From Chloroflexota bacterium (GTDB lineage: Bacteria > Chloroflexota > Anaerolineae > UBA4142): a stretch of DNA of 64,000 nucleotides. Below, piece after piece: positions 8,861-17,927 of this stretch (within the stretch, counting starts at the first letter, position 1; each line of letters opens with the position of its first letter). The stretch is from the NCBI GenBank assembly GCA_023381515.1, contig JAMCQI010000057.1, positions 73,544-137,543 of the forward strand. The letters are read 5' to 3'. A program made the translations under genes and the position numbers. The notes beneath the pieces are model-generated. The model did no database searches and had not been told where the DNA came from. It worked only from the letters and a program-made list of their open reading frames with translations.

Positions 8861-10888
8861 CTAAAGTTCTACACTCTTGCTCACCGCACGATCTGGGTCG
8901 CCATAGAAGACGATGTCAAGTTTCTCCACCACTTCTTCCGGCAGTCCGACAAATTGTGATTTATTTGCTAGCGGTACGAGCGCGCGAATGGCGCCATTCT
9001 CCAACGCGACTTGGAGTGGTTCCATGATGGAGGCAACAGCCTTGATGTTGCCCTGTACCGTGATATCGCCCAGTACGATAGTACCTGGCAAGATGCGCCT
9101 GCCAAACAGAGCAGATATCATCGCAACGTAGAATGCTACCCCGCAAGCGCAGTCCACACGGCCGCCACTCAGATCAATCGCCTCCGCCTGGATATCTTTT
9201 TGAGCTAGCAGCGGCGTCAGCGCGAGCTTGTCCTTCACGCTCAATAGATAAGCGAAAGCACGGTTGAGGGATTCCTTAAGCGACGGCTCTAAACCACCAG
9301 GCGTTCGCAGCTTGCCAGTCCCTGCTGTGACCGAGACTTCCAGCCGAAAGAGTCCCACCCGTGCTTGGTCATCTGCCGCCGCCGTATATACACTGCCCGG
9401 CGGCAAGGGATCGGGAGAGATCACTCCGCTCCCTCCCTGTTCCGGCACACCCACTGTTCTTTCAGTCCCATCTTGATTGCCGATGTAGGAAAAGCTCGTC
9501 TTGTAGAATTCGAACGAGCCTCGCTTTTTCAGCTGTTCCTTCACGCGGCGGCGTCCCTCCAGGGCCAGTTCCAGGTACTCCGTGAGCTCTGGTTCTGTCC
9601 ATGCGCCATCAGGATGCAACAGTTTGAGCAGGCCACTAACTGTTCGCTTGACAGCGGAAGCGTCGCGCCCTTCGACGTGAGAACCAAACCGGTAGTATTG
9701 TTCTACTGCATCAAACCGATTGTCCTTGCGCGCGATGCGAAACGCCTCCGCTAGATAGTCAGTGACAAATCCGTAGCGAGTCGTAAGCAAATCCTTGGAC
9801 GTCTTGGGGATCTCCCATCCCGGGAGATAGTAATGGAAGCGATCGATAACAGCCAAGTCAAATGCATCCGGAAGAGGCTGAAGTAGGTCAGTGGCGCTGT
9901 TCTGAACGAGCGTTTCGACCGGCTGGTTGAGGTTGCCCACGAAGACAAGAGAGGCATCCGCCAGCACCTGCGTAATACCGCGACTAAAGCGGCCATTCGC
10001 CATGTAGTCTTTCATGATCTGGATCGTGTCTGGGTCGGTGACCTTCATTCCGCTGACTTCGTCGAAGGCGACAACGTCCCAATGCCCGACCAGTCCAACT
10101 TGGCGACGCGCATTGTTGTAGAACAGGTTGGCGGAGCTCGCCTTACCACCCGAAATGAGGATACAGTATGGCGACATCTCGCTATAAGCATATGACTTGC
10201 CTGTGCCACGCGGTCCAAGCTCGATCAAGTTGTAATTCTTTTCGACGAATGGAATCAGGCGGGCGAGGATCAACAGCTTGAGCCGATGTTGCATGCGGTC
10301 CGGTTCTAGACCGAGCGTGCGTATGAGGACGTCGATCCATTCATCGCGTGTGAACTGGGCACGTCCATCGACAAACTCAGTTTCGTCGAACCGTGCTAGC
10401 TGGATTGGCTTGAGATCAGAAATGAAAAAGGGGCTGTCCTTCTTTTCGACTGGCGTCCGGAACTCAACGTCCACTAGGGCCCAAATTCCGCCTTCTAGGA
10501 GACGCGGGTATCGCCGATAGAACTCATCCGGGATATGGATTCGGCTGTAGCTGAAATTGTCCATCGCGGCCCAGTACTTGGCTTCGCTGGCCAGAAAGCG
10601 CACCTCAATCCGGTCGATGAACCGATAGCGGCCCCTTTGCTCAACCAGGGACTGGGCTTTGTTGGATTCGTCGTGTCGGAAATAGTTCGAGCGCAGCGTG
10701 TTCTTCACGGCGGCGATGCCTAATTGGACTTCAGTGGGGTCTTCCGAGGCGCAGTACTTGCCCAGCAGATACTCGAGGACATACGACGGAACATTCTCGC
10801 CACCTCGGATTTGGTGCAGCAGATCCTTCCGGACAACTTTGCCGGCAAACACCTGGGTTAGCTTTTGATCGAGCGTCTCGGATGCCAT
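8861..10888 (-). CDS. brxL: BREX protein BrxL (AAA+ Lon-like)
   Basis: The ~675-residue product matches BrxL of type 1 BREX. A BrxL-type N-terminal region is followed by an AAA+ domain with Walker A GPRGTGKS (about residues 225-232) and Walker B VVAFDEVSG (about 271-279). The C-terminal domain resembles Lon protease (LPGTIVLGDITVQGNIKAV). Start set at the ATG behind GAGGTGG; an in-frame GTG two codons upstream is possible. In known systems BrxL is needed for phage restriction and binds DNA as a ring. The positions where Lon has its catalytic Ser and Lys read VDCACGVAF and VASIMEPLQ here, so protease activity is doubtful. It lies 7 bp after pglZ in the same operon. Confidence 0.9.
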   Translation of the reverse strand: MASETLDQKLTQVFAGKVVRKDLLHQIRGGENVPSYVLEYLLGKYCASEDPTEVQLGIAAVKNTLRSNYFRHDESNKAQSLVEQRGRYRFIDRIEVRFLASEAKYWAAMDNFSYSRIHIPDEFYRRYPRLLEGGIWALVDVEFRTPVEKKDSPFFISDLKPIQLARFDETEFVDGRAQFTRDEWIDVLIRTLGLEPDRMQHRLKLLILARLIPFVEKNYNLIELGPRGTGKSYAYSEMSPYCILISGGKASSANLFYNNARRQVGLVGHWDVVAFDEVSGMKVTDPDTIQIMKDYMANGRFSRGITQVLADASLVFVGNLNQPVETLVQNSATDLLQPLPDAFDLAVIDRFHYYLPGWEIPKTSKDLLTTRYGFVTDYLAEAFRIARKDNRFDAVEQYYRFGSHVEGRDASAVKRTVSGLLKLLHPDGAWTEPELTEYLELALEGRRRVKEQLKKRGSFEFYKTSFSYIGNQDGTERTVGVPEQGGSGVISPDPLPPGSVYTAAADDQARVGLFRLEVSVTAGTGKLRTPGGLEPSLKESLNRAFAYLLSVKDKLALTPLLAQKDIQAEAIDLSGGRVDCACGVAFYVAMISALFGRRILPGTIVLGDITVQGNIKAVASIMEPLQVALENGAIRALVPLANKSQFVGLPEEVVEKLDIVFYGDPDRAVSKSVEL

Positions 10889-10895
10889 AACCACC

Positions 10896-13409
10896 TCAAT
10901 CCAGTGTGCCGTTCTTCAGTTTCAAGGTAGCCCATACCAATCCCGAATCCGGCGCTATAGCGCGTATTTCGATGAATTCACCATGAAAGTCCGGATCAAT
11001 CAATAGAGGGACTTCAGTGTCAACATTGGGCTGCAAGGTTACTTCATGCGTGTTGACATCGCGTGCATCGCAATCAGCGGCCTCGCCGACCGGCTTGCTC
11101 TTGGGATTCGAATCGGGATAGGCTTCAAGGCGAACGTTCAGTGACTCGCCCAAGAGCGAACCATTGTAAACCTTCAGGCCAATCACTTGGCTGGTGAACT
11201 GGGCGCGGGGATAGTGGATTTCGACCTGCTGGGCGCGTGCACTGGTCTCGGGTCTGGATTTGACCTTGAGCTCGATTACTGGAACCACACACTCTTGCAG
11301 GCTGAGACCCTCGTGGAAGTAGCAGGTGTCGGCCACATAGACGCCAAAGCCGTTAGGCACGCAATAGTCGGTCGCGTCGGTCTGGATTCCCAAGAAGTTC
11401 GGTTTCAGGATCAGAGAACCTGGCTTTTCTCGGACGCGTTTCCCGAGCTTGGCACGCCGCTTGTTGAGATTCCAGCTTCCCTCGGGAGAAGCTATAGTAT
11501 CGCCAGGGAGAGTCTCTGGTAAGAGCACGTGGCCGTGATCGGCCGTGATGACAATGCGTTCAAAGCCAAGTTTTGCTAAGTGAAGTGTTGCAACTTTGAG
11601 GTCGCCTAGCAGATCACTCATGTGCTTGCGAGCCTGCCGCAAGCTGACGTGTTCTCCTAGCTCATCAATGTCCGGCACTCGGATGACGAAAAGGTCTGCA
11701 CGTGCCAGCGCACTACGCTTGCGGTCGGACGCGTCGAGCCATTCATTCAACGTGGTGCTCGCAAACCGGTCGCCGTACTTATCTCCGAGATATTCCATGC
11801 GAGTTGCGGAATCCTTGACGGGACGATTGCCGATGTGGGGAATGAACTCTTCTCCAACCAAGGGGAGGGAAAGCGCACCGTCCGCGCCGGGGAGAAGAGC
11901 CGCCATACCGTTGGCCGTAGTCGTGGGTAGTGCTGCACTGGCTGGCTGAATGCTTACTTCACCTAGCGAACCTAATTCACGCGCCAGTGCCCGTCCCATC
12001 TCAAATCGGAGCGAATCAGCAAGGACATAGGCAACCTTCTCACGGCGATCGAGGCTCGGACCAACGAAGCGATCAAACACCTGAGTTTGCCGCAATACAT
12101 TTTCCGGAGGCCAGCCCTCAGCCGGAACCGCTGCCAGAAAGCGCATTTCCAGCTTGTCAATGCTTGCCCGATACGTTCGGCGGGCAAAGTCAATGACGGC
12201 TTGAATCTCAGCGCAATCAGCACAGTCCGCCACACTCTGTTCCATCAGTCTCTGCTGCAAATCGAGTTCATTCCAGCCGCCATCCCGAGCGTAAGACTCC
12301 ACTAGTCCGCTGAGCCGGCTGATACCATTCTCGACCTTGGATGCCGCCCCAATCAGGTTCAGACAGCGCTCAGCTACCTGCCAGATCTGTGCACGGTCCG
12401 CCTGACGCCGCCAGACAGAGTGACTCCTCGCATCAAGTATGGACCGAGCCGTTTGGAGGTTGCTCTCCAGAACAGCAGTTGCCAACGAAGCAAGGGACTG
12501 CTTCTCCTCAAAGGCAAAAGTATCGCGCTCGCCCAACTCCTTAGCAGCACGAAAGTGATCGTGCAGCTTGAGGTCCTTCTCTATTCGATTTGCCAGCGCG
12601 ACATAAGCGTCGCGCCACTCGTCCGACGAGCGCAGCCGGTCGCAAATTGCATAGACCTGGTCACGGTACGAAGGGTCGGCTCGGTGGACGCCATCCAGCG
12701 CAGCCGGAAGCGCGGCAGGTAGATCGAAGGTCAACTCACTGAACAGGATATAACTAGCCAGTTGATCCAGGAGCTTTTTCCATGAACGTGTCCCAGCCTG
12801 CGGGACGAAGCCGATAGCGCCTTTCAGAAGCGCCAGCAACTCGCCGCGCGGGCCCCGGGCCTCAAATGCCTCTGCAACCTGACCTGACCCCAGCACGGCA
12901 GCACACACCTCAATGGGAGACTGTGTCCGAAGGATTTGCTCAATCTGCGGGTATGCCATCATCGGTTTGAGATTGTCCAGAAGGTCGAATGCGGGCTGTC
13001 CTGTCAGGAACAGGGTGTCGATCTGTTCGCGCATCTCTGGCATTGCCACACAAGCAAGCGAGTGTAACTGTTCGCTCTCCTCAACGCCAAAGAGATCGCC
13101 GGCGGCCGCGAAACCCTCGAATGGATCCTGGGTCCGCCGGTCTTCCGGCAGACGCGCGCGCGGTAGATAGATCAACAGGTTCGCATTCGCGTCTGATGGA
13201 TTCGAGGACTCGTTCATTTTGCGATAGACGTCCTCTGCCTCGCGCCGGGCTTGAAGCTCGGAGGCAGCGGCGTTCGCCACACGGCAGTTCGCGATCTGCA
13301 GCGTGCGGACGAATTCGCCAAACGCCCGTTCGCTGTCAAACCATACGACAATGCGATGGTCACTTAGACAAGTGGTTAATAGCTGACGGAGGTGGTCCGA
13401 TAGTCGCAT
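10896..13409 (-). CDS. pglZ: BREX phosphatase-like protein PglZ
   Basis: An 837-residue protein of the BREX PglZ family, an alkaline-phosphatase-superfamily domain. The N-terminus has the usual RIVVWFDSERAF strand. The metal-binding core is seen at VAYVLADSLRFEMG and, further on, ITADHGHVLL, both typical of the phosphatase fold. The start ATG overlaps the pglX stop (TGATG), indicating translational coupling; a TTG one codon upstream is an alternative. PglZ is essential in BREX systems and interacts with the methyltransferase. Its exact enzymatic substrate is unsettled in the literature I know. Confidence 0.88.
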   Translation of the reverse strand: MRLSDHLRQLLTTCLSDHRIVVWFDSERAFGEFVRTLQIANCRVANAAASELQARREAEDVYRKMNESSNPSDANANLLIYLPRARLPEDRRTQDPFEGFAAAGDLFGVEESEQLHSLACVAMPEMREQIDTLFLTGQPAFDLLDNLKPMMAYPQIEQILRTQSPIEVCAAVLGSGQVAEAFEARGPRGELLALLKGAIGFVPQAGTRSWKKLLDQLASYILFSELTFDLPAALPAALDGVHRADPSYRDQVYAICDRLRSSDEWRDAYVALANRIEKDLKLHDHFRAAKELGERDTFAFEEKQSLASLATAVLESNLQTARSILDARSHSVWRRQADRAQIWQVAERCLNLIGAASKVENGISRLSGLVESYARDGGWNELDLQQRLMEQSVADCADCAEIQAVIDFARRTYRASIDKLEMRFLAAVPAEGWPPENVLRQTQVFDRFVGPSLDRREKVAYVLADSLRFEMGRALARELGSLGEVSIQPASAALPTTTANGMAALLPGADGALSLPLVGEEFIPHIGNRPVKDSATRMEYLGDKYGDRFASTTLNEWLDASDRKRSALARADLFVIRVPDIDELGEHVSLRQARKHMSDLLGDLKVATLHLAKLGFERIVITADHGHVLLPETLPGDTIASPEGSWNLNKRRAKLGKRVREKPGSLILKPNFLGIQTDATDYCVPNGFGVYVADTCYFHEGLSLQECVVPVIELKVKSRPETSARAQQVEIHYPRAQFTSQVIGLKVYNGSLLGESLNVRLEAYPDSNPKSKPVGEAADCDARDVNTHEVTLQPNVDTEVPLLIDPDFHGEFIEIRAIAPDSGLVWATLKLKNGTLD

Positions 13410-16400
13410 CAATCGTTCTCCTCGTCTTCATCCTCTTCTTTGCGCTTGATTGCCTTCTTTGTTTTCTTGACCTCTGCCCTGCACAAGTGCTCCAGCCCAT
13501 GTGCGATGGCAATGGAACGGTCGGTCTCGCACTTTTTCTCAACTCGCTTGGGCCAGATGTTGTAGGCCATATGCGCCCAATCATACTCGCCTGCTTCAAG
13601 CTTTTTCCAGACAGCCGCCGTGTCGTTCGCCCATTTGCGGAGACGGTAGAGCTTGTTAAGAGGTGCGGCGTTGATAATGACGCCATCGTTCAAGTCCGGC
13701 TTGTATGGGAGCTCTGCCACGCGCAAGAGTTCAGCGCGGAAAACGTTCAACTCACTCAGGAATTGCTTTGTATCGTTCAGCTGATCACGCAAGTCGGTGG
13801 CGGTTTTCCCGGAGGAGGTCTCCAGCTTTTCGTCGAGTTGGTCCACTCGCTTTTGCACACTTTCTATCTTGGGATTCACATACTGGGTGACAATAGTATA
13901 CAGCGTGTCCTTCGTGAGACGGTGATAGTATACCCAGACGGTGTAGCTGCCGGACGCAGTGCTGAGTGCCCAGTAGATAGGTGCTTGCCTGCGACTTTTG
14001 GAATAGCGTTTCACGTGATCAGCGAAAAAGCCAGAGGGCGAGTGGAAGTGGTCGCGCAGGTCATGAACGCCGAGAATCTCGCATGCCTCTGCCTCGATCG
14101 CGTCAGCGCGGTCTCCCCAGAGCACGGTGAACACTTCCCGCACGCGGCGAACAATATCAGAGGGATGTGCCACTTGGCGATCCAGACCCGGATCGTCTAT
14201 GAGGATACCATCCCATGGGATACGAATTGGATACTCGCTGTGGGGAATTGTTGGGTATTCTACTGCGCCATCCGGTGGGAGAGTAATGGCATTGGGGCGT
14301 GCGCGGAGCCACTCTCCGCTGACGATATTGTGCGGTGTAGCGGGTAGGCCTTCGGTGCCGACAAGCATTCCGGGTGGGCAAACAGGAAGTAAATCGAAAG
14401 GATCTTGGAGCTTGGGTGCAAGCGTATCATCGAGCGAAAGTCGGACATCCCATCTTCCCAAAGCTAGACCTATGGCATAAGAAATGAATATCTGGACTTC
14501 CTGGTATGGGGAATCGGCTAATGGCAACTCGCTTTCCACCGAATCCTCGTTATCAGCAATATCGGCTGTGTTCGCAGAAGACCATGGCAATCGAATATCT
14601 TGGATTGAGAGATCATATGCGGCAAGTGAGGAATGGGAAAGATGGCGGTAGAGTTCTGCGAAATTATCCTCGACGATACGGTTCCAACCAACTTGATCTG
14701 CAGCCCATGCAGATAGAGAGCCCCTGTTAAGAGATCCAAGTCCGGTGAATCGTGCCGTTCGCTCGTCACCCAAATCCCTACGGAGCACAAGTTCATGCAA
14801 CTGTTGGGCGTCCCGAGTGATATATTCCCTTAGGTCAGTCTCTGGATTGGGCATTGGAATTGCCTTGACAAAACCCGAATCCCATTTGCGACTGGGAGTG
14901 AGTGCCCGGAGTAGGAACTCAAAGACTTCTGAATTGAGAAGGCCAAGAAGAAGCCAAGGATCTATGTCGTGACTGAAAATGCCCTGGCCGACGTGACTAA
15001 AAATGCACCCGCCCGGCAAGACCCTAACATTGAACCCCTTTACTGAAATATTGGGATAAGTCAGACCAGGCCTACCGTATAAGGAAGTATTCTGGACAAA
15101 ACGGGACGCCGATCCATAGCGTGCTGCAACTTGTGCCTTTATCTCTTCGCCCTCTCTTGCCCAGTTAACGAACAGATAGACATCTTGGTGGAATTTGGAA
15201 TAATCGCCCCCCTTAGGATATCCGATCCATTGCGAATTGCCAGGTGGGATCTCCCACCTCGTTCGCAAGAAGCGTTCATTATCGCTGGTAACGAGGCCGA
15301 TCGCAACTTTGATATTGGAGTCTTCAATGCTCGGCAACGTGGAAAACAGCCTCCGCACCTTTTGCGAAAGCCAATAGCTAAAAGGGAAGCCAGGCAGAGA
15401 CCTTATCTCGCTTCCCCTCACAAGATAGCCGCTGTTGCTTCGGACCAAGTACTCAAGGTCATTTGCTTTGTTTGAAGATTCATTCAGCCTAAAGAATGTG
15501 ATGATTTCATCAACAGACCTGTCAGCAGTGATTACAGATGCCGCCGTCTCGACAAAGGCGCGATCGAGCACCTCGAATCCGAGATCGGCCATTAGCCGCA
15601 TGGTTCCACTACCCAGAACCACGTTCTCGCGCCACAAATGCATCGAAGGTAAGAAGAAACCGGTGCGCGATGTCAGACATCCAAGTAATGCTCGGTTGAC
15701 TGCGAGACCAACAGCTCGCTGCACAAACGCACAATAGAGGTCATTCTTGCTGTCCGCATATGCAACTTCTTGATACTTTTTTGCTGTTGGGACACTCCAT
15801 CCAAATGGTGGATTCATCAAGACTATATCGTATTTCCTGCGACAGAGGTCGACGAAAGCAAACCCTTGCTTCGCGTCATCAGCGAATAACCGGCGACGAA
15901 CTGTCCGCCCGTTGGTTGCATGTTCAGCGTAGGCGCGCAATGCATCCAAGACGTGCGCTTCAGCCTGGTCCCAGAAGCTTTCGTCGGTGATACCAGAAAG
16001 ATCGAACAGCGCCAATTGCTCCGGTTTCTGGGGTCTAGCAAATTCTTCGAAAAGCGCCAACTGCTCAGTGGGGTCACCCTTGAGCCATTGGCGCTTGGCG
16101 TCTGCAATAGCACTCTGTAGTTCTTCTTCTATCATCAGGAGTGATCCTGCTTCGCCAGCCAGTTTCATTTTATCAAAAACAATGCGGACGAGGTCAGCCA
16201 AGACACGAGGCTTGAGTTCAGCGGTGAACTCATCCAGCAACGTGCGCTCGCCGGGCATCGGCTCGGCACAGACGACATTAACTATTCTGATCTGGGGACG
16301 CACATCGAACCTAAGGTTCATCTGCTGAAAGCTGCGCTGAGCACGCAGCCAAAGTGCAAGCGCCGCAATCTGGCAGGCCCGTGAGTCAATATCGATGATG

Positions 16401-17830
16401 TGGATGTTGTCGGCCAGTATGAGTGCCGGCACTTGACCGAGAAATGCCTCCCGGTCTGGGTAGTCTGCCTGCAACGCGGGACCCAGATCAGGATCATCAT
16501 AGGCTTCGGCGTAGATTGTCTCAAACAGGTCAAAGCAGTACAAGCCGAAATGTCCACTTCCGCCGGCCGGGTCGAGCATTAGGATCTTGCGTGGGTCCTT
16601 TTCCTCTCGAAAGGGCACAACATCCACTTCCCAGTCCCATCGTTCGCAGACTGCCCTGTACAAATCGAGAATCGCAGTCAGCTCCTCGCCTTCCGGATCG
16701 TAACCGAAGTGGCGCCAGCGGCGTTGCTCGTAGAAAAGGCAGCATCGCAACTCTTCAAATGTCCCCTCCCATTTGTGGGTTTGCTGATATTTCTCCAACC
16801 TTGGGTTGGCGAGCTCAGCACACTCGAGCCCCAAGTATTCTTTAGCGTAGTGATATCCGCCAACCGACAAAGCATAGTGCCAGATATCTCGCAAGTCATG
16901 TAATTCAGAGTTAGGCCGCACCCACATCTCGCCCGTGCCATCAGGGTCGCCCCACTCGTCCGTAAGCGCAAATGCTTTAGGAGGTTCTTCTCCGCGTTTC
17001 AAAAAGATGGGATGTTTACGCCGGACCAGATAGCGGCAATCCTCGGTCAGCCGCGTATCACCATGCCTCATTTCGTACCAAATGCGCCCTAGAGTATTGT
17101 CGGTGAGAAACTCGACGACATAGCGGGGAGTAAAGAATTGGTTGCGGACAGCAAGCTCACGGGAATTGCGAGGCGCTTGGGATTCGTCACGCATTTTCCG
17201 CCGCTCTTCCGCATCGTTGTAGTACTGGTAGATCCATCCAATCGTTTCATCTTCGCGCCAGAGATGTGCGAGCACAGGGTCATTTAGCAGCTTGAGCACA
17301 TCTTCTAGTGCTCGCTCGCTCGGGAACACATGTGACAGAGGCGAGTGGCGGTCAAAAAGCGCGCCCAGGTCGAGTGCAAGCTCGTCAAAGAGATTTTCCA
17401 GGAAAATGCGATATGTCGTATACCGCGTGCCAAGCGCTCCCCCGGTCAGCGAATCAAACACTCGAAAACCTTCCGATGCCATGCCGTTGCGGACGCATTC
17501 TTGAACGAGGCCGCGCTCTTCACACAACCTCAGTGCCGCCAAACGGTTGAGTATCGTAAACCCAATCTCTCGGACGAGCGGGTCATATGCCGCGGCGCGG
17601 CGGTCCTTTTCTGTACCTGTCTGCGATTCAGCGAAGTGATCCAGTAGCTCTCGTAAGTCCTCTGCCTGAACGCGCTGGTCTTCCGTCAGGCCAGTGAGTG
17701 GCAACGCCGTCCCGTCCGGCTGCATGCGGAAATTAGACTGCAGTTGCTCAGTAATGTCGCTCTTGAGTCGTTCCCGCGCGGCACTCACCATTTTCTCTAG
17801 TGCTGCGCGGGTGGGTTTGTCAAAACTCAT
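13409..17830 (-). CDS. pglX: BREX adenine-specific DNA methyltransferase PglX
   Basis: A 1473-residue protein, somewhat longer than the familiar enterobacterial PglX. The SAM-binding motif is DPAGGSGHFG (about residues 419-428) and the catalytic N6-adenine motif is NPPF (about 670), preceded by CRRKYDIVLM. A target-recognition region follows, then a C-terminal helical part with a coiled-coil segment (IESVQKRVDQLDEKLET). It methylates the host's BREX site so that unmodified phage DNA is distinguished. It lies 97 bp downstream of brxC and overlaps pglZ. Several tracts within the target-recognition part (around 14.5-15.5 kb) look more AT-rich than the flanks, which would fit recombination of specificity domains. 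Confidence 0.92.
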   Translation of the reverse strand: MSFDKPTRAALEKMVSAARERLKSDITEQLQSNFRMQPDGTALPLTGLTEDQRVQAEDLRELLDHFAESQTGTEKDRRAAAYDPLVREIGFTILNRLAALRLCEERGLVQECVRNGMASEGFRVFDSLTGGALGTRYTTYRIFLENLFDELALDLGALFDRHSPLSHVFPSERALEDVLKLLNDPVLAHLWREDETIGWIYQYYNDAEERRKMRDESQAPRNSRELAVRNQFFTPRYVVEFLTDNTLGRIWYEMRHGDTRLTEDCRYLVRRKHPIFLKRGEEPPKAFALTDEWGDPDGTGEMWVRPNSELHDLRDIWHYALSVGGYHYAKEYLGLECAELANPRLEKYQQTHKWEGTFEELRCCLFYEQRRWRHFGYDPEGEELTAILDLYRAVCERWDWEVDVVPFREEKDPRKILMLDPAGGSGHFGLYCFDLFETIYAEAYDDPDLGPALQADYPDREAFLGQVPALILADNIHIIDIDSRACQIAALALWLRAQRSFQQMNLRFDVRPQIRIVNVVCAEPMPGERTLLDEFTAELKPRVLADLVRIVFDKMKLAGEAGSLLMIEEELQSAIADAKRQWLKGDPTEQLALFEEFARPQKPEQLALFDLSGITDESFWDQAEAHVLDALRAYAEHATNGRTVRRRLFADDAKQGFAFVDLCRRKYDIVLMNPPFGWSVPTAKKYQEVAYADSKNDLYCAFVQRAVGLAVNRALLGCLTSRTGFFLPSMHLWRENVVLGSGTMRLMADLGFEVLDRAFVETAASVITADRSVDEIITFFRLNESSNKANDLEYLVRSNSGYLVRGSEIRSLPGFPFSYWLSQKVRRLFSTLPSIEDSNIKVAIGLVTSDNERFLRTRWEIPPGNSQWIGYPKGGDYSKFHQDVYLFVNWAREGEEIKAQVAARYGSASRFVQNTSLYGRPGLTYPNISVKGFNVRVLPGGCIFSHVGQGIFSHDIDPWLLLGLLNSEVFEFLLRALTPSRKWDSGFVKAIPMPNPETDLREYITRDAQQLHELVLRRDLGDERTARFTGLGSLNRGSLSAWAADQVGWNRIVEDNFAELYRHLSHSSLAAYDLSIQDIRLPWSSANTADIADNEDSVESELPLADSPYQEVQIFISYAIGLALGRWDVRLSLDDTLAPKLQDPFDLLPVCPPGMLVGTEGLPATPHNIVSGEWLRARPNAITLPPDGAVEYPTIPHSEYPIRIPWDGILIDDPGLDRQVAHPSDIVRRVREVFTVLWGDRADAIEAEACEILGVHDLRDHFHSPSGFFADHVKRYSKSRRQAPIYWALSTASGSYTVWVYYHRLTKDTLYTIVTQYVNPKIESVQKRVDQLDEKLETSSGKTATDLRDQLNDTKQFLSELNVFRAELLRVAELPYKPDLNDGVIINAAPLNKLYRLRKWANDTAAVWKKLEAGEYDWAHMAYNIWPKRVEKKCETDRSIAIAHGLEHLCRAEVKKTKKAIKRKEEDEDEEND

Positions 17831-17927
17831 AGGTCATTGGTACCTGAGTGATTGTTGGGTATGGAGGCCATAATCCATTTATGTGGAAGTGCAACGCATT
17901 CGTCCCCTGAGCGCTTATGGGCTCTCA

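Noticed and set aside
12989..14347. 452-codon plus-strand frame
   Set aside because: Lies antisense to pglZ and pglX, whose proteins are clearly conserved; composition is that of a shadow frame.
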